28,889 bases of DNA from Pseudomonadota bacterium (GTDB lineage: Bacteria > Cyanobacteriota > Vampirovibrionia > LMEP-6097): contig RFQS01000002.1 of the NCBI GenBank assembly GCA_009924885.1, positions 1 to 28,889 of the forward strand, given 5' to 3'. Position numbers and translations under genes: made by a program. Below the pieces are notes generated by a model. The model saw nothing but the letters and a program-made list of their open reading frames with translations, had not been told where the DNA came from and did no database searches. This document shows, piece by piece, positions 24,373-28,889 of this stretch. Numbering within the stretch: position 1 is the stretch's first letter; each line of letters starts with the position of its first letter.

Positions 24373-24379
24373 CTAGTCA

Positions 24380-25645
24380 GTGGTTCAAGTTTCTTTAAAT
24401 AAAATATCTAAAAAATATGATGAAAATTACATCATCAAAGATATCAGCCTAGAATCCCAAGATAAAGAATTTATAGTTTTAGTAGGACCTAGTGGTAGTG
24501 GTAAAAGTACGATTATTAGAATAATCGCAGGCTTAGAAGGTGATTTTGAAGGTGAGTTGAAATTCGCTGGTGAAACTGTAAATGACTTAGCAGCGAAAGA
24601 TCGCAATCTCAGCATGGTTTTCCAGAATTATGCACTTTATCCCCATAAAACAGTTTTTGAGAATATCGCCTTCCCTTTAGTAATTAAATCTGAGCCTAAA
24701 GCTGTAATTAAAGAAAAAGTACATAAAGTAGCAGAGAAGCTTGATTTGATGAAATATCTAGAGCGCAAGCCTGGGCAGCTTTCTGGCGGGCAGAAGCAGA
24801 GGGTCGCCGTGGCTAGAGCTTTAATTAAAGAACCGCAGCTTTTTTTAATGGATGAACCCTTAAGTAATCTTGATGCGAAGTTAAGAACCTCTACCAGACA
24901 GGAAATACGCAAGCTCTATCAGGAATTAAATAGCACTTTTATCTATGTAACCCATGATCAAATCGAGGCTATGAGCCTTGGCGATAGAATCGCCATATTA
25001 CATGAAGGTAAGATACAGCAGTTTGATACGCCATCCAAGATATATCATGAGCCCGCTAATACTTTTGTTGCGAGCTTTATCGGCTCCCCCCCAACTAATT
25101 TATTTGAACCAAACTCAACTCTATTTCAAGCATTGAAAGGCGAATTTAAACTCAATCAGGAAGATTTAATAGTTGGCATTCGCCCAGAGTATCTCTATTT
25201 AACCGCAGAAAATTTAGATCATGAGGACAACGAAAACGCGGAAATTGGAGATGATAGCGAGCAGTCCCTTGAAGGGCGTGTAGCCGAACGAACAAGTTCA
25301 AGGCTGAGGAGGACGAATGACCGCAGTGTACTTAACGTACACGAGGATCATGAGGACAACGAAAACGCAGGAATTGGAGTTCCGGTGTACGCCCTTGAGG
25401 CAGAATTAGTTAATGTTGAGAACCTAGGTGAAGAGATTTTAGTTTACGCACGGCTAAATGAAAATTCAGGCAAGCTAAATGGTAGCGAATACTTAATAGC
25501 TAAAATTAATAATGCAGAATACCTTCAGTTTCTTCAAGGAAAATTGAGCTTCTTAAGTCCGGAAAGTCCAGTAAAATTACGGTTATTCTTTGATCCTAAA
25601 GCGATTTACCTTTTTGATAAGCGATCTGGCATGCGAATCAGTTAG
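24380..25645 (+). CDS. ABC transporter ATPase, MalK/UgpC type, with palindromic-element insertion
   Basis: Cytoplasmic ATPase that powers a sugar/glycerol-phosphate type importer. Walker A GPSGSGKST (about 36-44), Q-loop VFQNYALYPHKTV (about 82), signature LSGGQKQRVAVARAL (about 134), Walker B LFLMDEPLSNLDAKLR (about 155) and switch His in VTHDQIEAMS. The C-terminal TOBE/OB region begins VGIRPEYLYL. The protein is 421 residues versus about 360. The excess is a 60-residue insertion at about 280-339, made of a half and a full element, between two TOBE strands (before ALEAELVNVENLGEEI). GTG start is 8 bases after TATAAT with no Shine-Dalgarno. No permease or binding-protein gene is adjacent, as is common for shared MsmK-like ATPases. 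Confidence 0.93.
   Translation: MVQVSLNKISKKYDENYIIKDISLESQDKEFIVLVGPSGSGKSTIIRIIAGLEGDFEGELKFAGETVNDLAAKDRNLSMVFQNYALYPHKTVFENIAFPLVIKSEPKAVIKEKVHKVAEKLDLMKYLERKPGQLSGGQKQRVAVARALIKEPQLFLMDEPLSNLDAKLRTSTRQEIRKLYQELNSTFIYVTHDQIEAMSLGDRIAILHEGKIQQFDTPSKIYHEPANTFVASFIGSPPTNLFEPNSTLFQALKGEFKLNQEDLIVGIRPEYLYLTAENLDHEDNENAEIGDDSEQSLEGRVAERTSSRLRRTNDRSVLNVHEDHEDNENAGIGVPVYALEAELVNVENLGEEILVYARLNENSGKLNGSEYLIAKINNAEYLQFLQGKLSFLSPESPVKLRLFFDPKAIYLFDKRSGMRIS
25217..25250 (+). repeat. Palindromic element 6, half unit in the ABC ATPase gene
   Basis: gatcatgaggacaacgaaaa, then cgcggaaattggag; the frame gives HEDNENAEIGD. Followed by tccctt, which can pair with the aaggg of the next unit's left arm. Confidence 0.85.
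25272..25396 (+). repeat. Palindromic element 6, full unit (125 bp) in the ABC ATPase gene
   Basis: Arms AAGGGCGT (25272-25279) and ACGCCCTT (25389-25396), 8 bp perfect, beyond which the stem has decayed. Inner hairpin GTGTAC-ttaac-GTACAC (25326-25342) is perfect over 6 bp. Sense orientation; frame RTSSRLRRTNDRS...HEDHEDNENAGIG. Confidence 0.92.
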
Positions 25646-25657
25646 AATATAAAGATT

Positions 25658-26467
25658 ATGGCGATTGGCTCTGAAACATCAGGAAAAAAAATAGACCTTA
25701 ACTTAAACCTAGCTGAACACTATGGTTTAGGTAGAGAAGCTCTAGAAAGAGATTTATTACCTTTCGCAAGCTCTGTAAGTATAGCTACTGGCGCACATAC
25801 TGGGGATATCTTCCAAGCTAATCTTGCTTTAGAAGCTTGCCAAGCCTACCCTAATACCAGCATAGGAGCTTTAATCTCTTATCCTGACGTTATTGGTTTC
25901 GGCATTAGAAAAGTTCAGCTAAGTAGAGAGGAGCTTAGAGCCACCATCTTAGCTCAATTAGGAGCTTTAGCAGCTTTAGCGAAACAGTTTAACTATGAAT
26001 TAAATCATGTCAGAATTCATGGATACCTTTATCACCAAATGCTTACGAATTATTCTGTGGCAGAGACTGTCACTAAGACTATCCAAGACTTTAGTCAGTG
26101 GTTAATTATCGTCGCACCTTATAGTAAAGTTCTTAAAGAAGTTATCTCGTGGGTTAATCTCAGAGTAAGCTACGAAGCTAGAGTAGATTTAAGATACGAC
26201 AGTGAAGCACATCCTATCGCTTATGAATATGATAAAGATGGGAATTTAGATATAAATGTAATCGCAGATAGAGCAAGAAAGCTTATCTATGATTCTAAAG
26301 TAGTTTCGGAAGAAGGCGTGGAGAATAAAATCCAGTTCGAGACCATACATTTACCGAGTTCTCCTAAAAATGCTTTAGAGATAGCGAAGTTACTGAAAGG
26401 CATGGTTCCTGTATTAAGCTCTTTAAAAGAGTTTGATTACAGTGTTTACCTACCAGAGTTTCTATAA
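25658..26467 (+). CDS. PxpA/LamB-YcsF-family protein, divergent
   Basis: Resembles subunit A of bacterial 5-oxoprolinase (PxpA): IDLNLNLAEHYGLG corresponds to the family start (NxDxGE), ATGAHTGD to CGFHAGD, ALISYPDVIGFG to AHPGYPDxxGFG, and RIHGYLYHQM to KPHGALYN. 269 residues is close to the usual 250. Several normally conserved acidic and histidine positions differ: NLN for NxD, AL for the AH of AHPGYPD. No pxpB/pxpC genes accompany it. A changed or lost activity is therefore likely. It starts 12 bases after the ABC ATPase stop and its 3' end overlaps crtB on the other strand by 22 bases. Confidence 0.75.
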   Translation: MAIGSETSGKKIDLNLNLAEHYGLGREALERDLLPFASSVSIATGAHTGDIFQANLALEACQAYPNTSIGALISYPDVIGFGIRKVQLSREELRATILAQLGALAALAKQFNYELNHVRIHGYLYHQMLTNYSVAETVTKTIQDFSQWLIIVAPYSKVLKEVISWVNLRVSYEARVDLRYDSEAHPIAYEYDKDGNLDINVIADRARKLIYDSKVVSEEGVENKIQFETIHLPSSPKNALEIAKLLKGMVPVLSSLKEFDYSVYLPEFL

Positions 26468-27285
26468 AAAGATCCTAGCAAGACTAAGCTCTTTCCTACA
26501 CTAGAAATTCTAATCCTTTTTTCGACTAGCTGAAGAGCTGGTGTCTTTTTAATTTTATTAAACAATTTTAAATACAAAGAATAAGCAGCATAAACACCTA
26601 AACGCACACCTTGAGGGAGTTTTTTAATTCCGATAAGAGCGGCATCAAAATCCTTCTGAATGTCTGCTTCTAATTCTTTTTTCACCTCAGTACTAAAATT
26701 TTCCAAATCCAAATCGGGGAAATAAGTTCTACCCATGCCTTCATAATCATCTTTTAAATCTCTTAAAAAATTTACTTTTTGAAAAGCTGATCCTAAGCTC
26801 ATCGCAGGACTTTTAAGCTCCTGATAGAGCTTGTCATCACCTTCACAGAATACTCTTAAACACATTAGCCCAACTACTTCAGCTGAACCGAGTATATATT
26901 TTTTAAAGCTATTTAAATCATATTCCTTCTTTTTTAAATCCATCGCCATGCTCTCTAGAAAGCACTCTATAAGCTCATTCTCTATATAATACTTATTTAC
27001 AGCCCATTGAAAGCTGTTAAGAATTGGGTTTAAACTAACTTGATCTTGAATCGCTTTATATGTATCTGCTTTAAACTCACTCAGTAAAGCTGCTTTATCA
27101 TGCTCATGAAAAGTATCGACTATCTCATCAGCGAAACGCACGAAGCCATAAATAGCATAAATAGCAGCATGATATTTTCTGTCTAAAAGATAGATGCCAA
27201 GCGAAAAAGAACTGCTATAAGCATTAGTCGTAAGTTTACTGCATTTAAGACAGGTCTCATTATACAGAGCTAAATTAGTAGACAT
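26446..27285 (-). CDS. crtB: Phytoene (squalene/phytoene) synthase
   Basis: Head-to-head condensation of two GGPP to phytoene, committing isoprenoids to carotenoids. Aspartate motifs DEIVD at residues 53-57 (after YGFVRFA) and NFLRDLKDD at about 172-180, plus GRTYFP. At 279 residues it is the compact form found in Bacteroidetes-like crt clusters. GGAG 6 bases before ATG. It follows crtI with a 52-base gap on the same strand, so the two are likely one operon. A C30 (dehydrosqualene) product cannot be excluded from sequence. Confidence 0.93.
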   Translation of the reverse strand: MSTNLALYNETCLKCSKLTTNAYSSSFSLGIYLLDRKYHAAIYAIYGFVRFADEIVDTFHEHDKAALLSEFKADTYKAIQDQVSLNPILNSFQWAVNKYYIENELIECFLESMAMDLKKKEYDLNSFKKYILGSAEVVGLMCLRVFCEGDDKLYQELKSPAMSLGSAFQKVNFLRDLKDDYEGMGRTYFPDLDLENFSTEVKKELEADIQKDFDAALIGIKKLPQGVRLGVYAAYSLYLKLFNKIKKTPALQLVEKRIRISSVGKSLVLLGSFYRNSGR

Positions 27286-27337
27286 TAATTACTCCAAACT
27301 AAAATCATAACTCAGTTAGAAGCAGCTTAGGCAAATT

Positions 27338-28816
27338 TTACTTAGAATACCTATGAGCTATTTCCTTGGCAACTATTTCACCAGAAATTATAGAAGGAGG
27401 AATCCCCGGACCTGGTACAGTAAGCTGCCCAGCGTAATAAAGATTATGCACTCGCTTACTCTTCACTCTAGGCTTTAAAACTGCTGTCTGCTTAAGAGTA
27501 TTAGCGAGACCATAAGCATTACCTTTAAAGGCATTATAGTCCTGAATGAAATCAGAATGCGCATAAGTCTTTTTATAAACTATATGATCTCTGATGTTCT
27601 GCTTACAGAGTCTCTCTAGCCTGTCCATAATTAAGTTAAAGTAAGATTCTCTGAGAGCCTCATTATCATTTAGCAGTCCTGATGCTACTGGCATAAGTAT
27701 AAATAAGTTCTCATGACCTTCAGGAGCCACGCTTGGATCTGTTCTTGATGTACAGGACACATAGAAAAGAGGTCTAGTCGGCCACTGCGGTTCTTTATAA
27801 ATCTCACGAGAATGTTCATCTAATGACTCATCAAAGAAAAGATTATGATGCTCTAAGGCTGGAATCTTTACATTAGTACCTAAATAATAGATAAGCCCAG
27901 ATGGTGCCATGACTCTAGAATTCCAGTACTCTTTAGAATAAGACTGGTACTCTTCTAGTAATAAATCTTTTTCAACATGAGCATAATCAGCTCCAGCTAA
28001 AATCACATCAGCATTAACTTCTAATCCTTTCACGCTGACCGTATCCGCTAAACCATCTATTACATTAATTTTTTTCACTGGACTAGATGAATACATCTCT
28101 ACGCCTAGGTTTTCGCAGACTTTTACGAAGCCCTTTATAATTTCATTCATTCCACCCATCGGATACCAAGTCCCTAAAGCCATATCAGCATGATTCATCA
28201 TGCTGTAAAGAGCGGGCGTCTCTTTAGCAGTAGCACCTAAGAAAAGAATAGGAAATTCGACTATGCTTCTGAGCATAATATTTTTAAAATGCTTTTCACT
28301 ATAAGATCTAAATGAATTAAATAAATCACATTGAAGCAAGCCACCGATGATCTCTAAGTCTATAAATTCAAAAACGCTTAGACTTGGTTTCGGAATCATT
28401 TTCCTTAGAGCTATTTCATAACGATACTGAGCTTCTTCTAAAAATTCTCTAAGCTTATCTGCTGAGCCAGCTTCATAGCTTTCAAAAAGAGTATAGATAT
28501 CATCAAGATTACTAGGTAATGAGATTTGGTCATTTTCACTGAAGAAAACTTTATACGAAGGCTCCAGCCTTTTTAATTCATAAAAATCACTGGTCTTTTT
28601 TCCAAAATCTGCAAAAAAATTATCGAATATCTCTGGCATCCAATACCAGCTAGGCCCCATATCAAATTTAAAACCATTTTCCTCTAAAATTCTTGCTCGC
28701 CCACCAAACTGTTCATTCTTTTCAAATAGTTTTACATTAAAACCATATTTGGCGAGATAAGCAGCTGAGCTTAAGCCTGCGAATCCTGAACCAATAATTA
28801 CTGCTGTTTTAGACAT
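27338..28816 (-). CDS. crtI: Phytoene desaturase (CrtI family)
   Basis: FAD-dependent desaturation of phytoene towards lycopene. N-terminal Rossmann fold VIIGSGFAGLSSAAYLAKYG (residues 6-25), FEKNEQFGGRA, GFKFDMGPSWYWMPE (typical of the Bacteroidetes-like CrtI), and the C-terminal FAD motif LYYAGQLTVPGPGIPPSIISG (about 458-478). 492 residues is full length. No crtY or hydroxylase lies within the window. Start ATG 28816 is preceded at 12 bases by TATAAC on the minus strand, giving a very short leader; no Shine-Dalgarno. The related 4,4'-diapophytoene desaturase is the alternative. Confidence 0.94.
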   Translation of the reverse strand: MSKTAVIIGSGFAGLSSAAYLAKYGFNVKLFEKNEQFGGRARILEENGFKFDMGPSWYWMPEIFDNFFADFGKKTSDFYELKRLEPSYKVFFSENDQISLPSNLDDIYTLFESYEAGSADKLREFLEEAQYRYEIALRKMIPKPSLSVFEFIDLEIIGGLLQCDLFNSFRSYSEKHFKNIMLRSIVEFPILFLGATAKETPALYSMMNHADMALGTWYPMGGMNEIIKGFVKVCENLGVEMYSSSPVKKINVIDGLADTVSVKGLEVNADVILAGADYAHVEKDLLLEEYQSYSKEYWNSRVMAPSGLIYYLGTNVKIPALEHHNLFFDESLDEHSREIYKEPQWPTRPLFYVSCTSRTDPSVAPEGHENLFILMPVASGLLNDNEALRESYFNLIMDRLERLCKQNIRDHIVYKKTYAHSDFIQDYNAFKGNAYGLANTLKQTAVLKPRVKSKRVHNLYYAGQLTVPGPGIPPSIISGEIVAKEIAHRYSK

Positions 28817-28828
28817 ATTAAAGATACA

Positions 28829-28836
28829 GTTATAAT
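28829..28836. promoter_or_regulatory. Overlapping divergent -10 boxes, crtI and the exported-protein gene
   Basis: GTTATAAT: plus TATAAT (28831-28836), 8 bases before ATG 28845 (leaderless). Minus TATAAC (28834-28829), 12 bases before crtI. Same layout as the other divergent junctions. Confidence 0.55.
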
Positions 28837-28844
28837 CATAACTA

Positions 28845-28889
28845 ATGAGAATTTTTATTTTTGTTTTTTTAAGCCTCTTCTTCTTTAGT
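28845..28889 (+). CDS. Start of an exported protein gene (runs off the window)
   Basis: Fifteen codons, MRIFIFVFLSLFFFS: a single basic residue followed by a hydrophobic run, as in a signal peptide. ATG lies 8 bases after a perfect TATAAT. No stop before the window edge. Nothing can be said about the mature protein. Confidence 0.55.
   Translation, partial: MRIFIFVFLSLFFFS

Noticed and set aside
10607..25396. CRISPR array or phage-type direct repeats as an explanation for the recurring core.
   Set aside because: Copies are irregularly spaced over 15 kb, lie inside genes and in both strand orientations, have internal palindromes, and show no unique spacers of regular length or cas genes.
10607..25396. 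Insertion-sequence or MITE with target-site duplications.
   Set aside because: I see no consistent short direct repeats flanking the arms, and arm sequences differ between copies, unlike terminal repeats recognised by one transposase.

Overview
The window is AT-rich bacterial chromosome, dense with housekeeping genes on both strands. It encodes tetrapyrrole, siroheme, sulfur-assimilation, isoprenoid and carotenoid enzymes. The crtI/crtB pair resembles the Bacteroidetes-like type. I cannot place the organism in a phylum from this window; a non-phototrophic, uncultured-type lineage is a guess only.

Layout. 1-3798: remains of an acquired island, consisting of a type I restriction subunit without a clear N-terminus, an OLD-type ATPase gene cut off after 88 codons, a 118-120 bp direct duplication, and a tRNA-Ser(GCU). 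3887-10604: acyl-CoA dehydrogenase, a lytic transglycosylase-like protein, a hotdog thioesterase, an unknown acidic protein, hemC, serA and a sugar-phosphate isomerase/lactonase-like gene. 10773-17344: a secreted fibre-like protein, polyprenyl diphosphate synthase, tadA, nadK, hemH and an IMPase. 17355-22742 (all minus): the sulfate-to-sulfide and siroheme genes (ferredoxin sulfite reductase, CysH, Met8-type dehydrogenase, CobA), then RidA and a threonine dehydratase. 22783-28889: UDP-GlcNAc 2-epimerase, divergent from a sugar-type ABC ATPase; a PxpA/LamB-YcsF-like protein; crtB and crtI; and the first 15 codons of an exported protein.

Most striking feature. A dispersed palindromic element (about 123-125 bp when full, plus a 35-50 bp 'half' form) occurs at six loci from 10607 to 25396, with decayed remnants in hemC and nadK. 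Its outer arms differ between copies but pair within each copy. An inner hairpin shows a compensatory base change. In wecB (twice) and in the ABC ATPase it sits inside the coding sequence, always in the same orientation and frame, adding 57-60 residues with a basic then acidic peptide in a probable surface loop. One short copy supplies the stop codon of cobA. This parallels Rickettsia palindromic elements, but I do not recognise this sequence family.

Second theme. Many first-in-unit genes have a TATAAT/TAAAAT box 6-8 nt before the start codon and no Shine-Dalgarno sequence, which suggests leaderless mRNAs. Several internal operon genes do have a Shine-Dalgarno. At four divergent junctions the two -10 boxes overlap, once as a perfect 14-bp palindrome.
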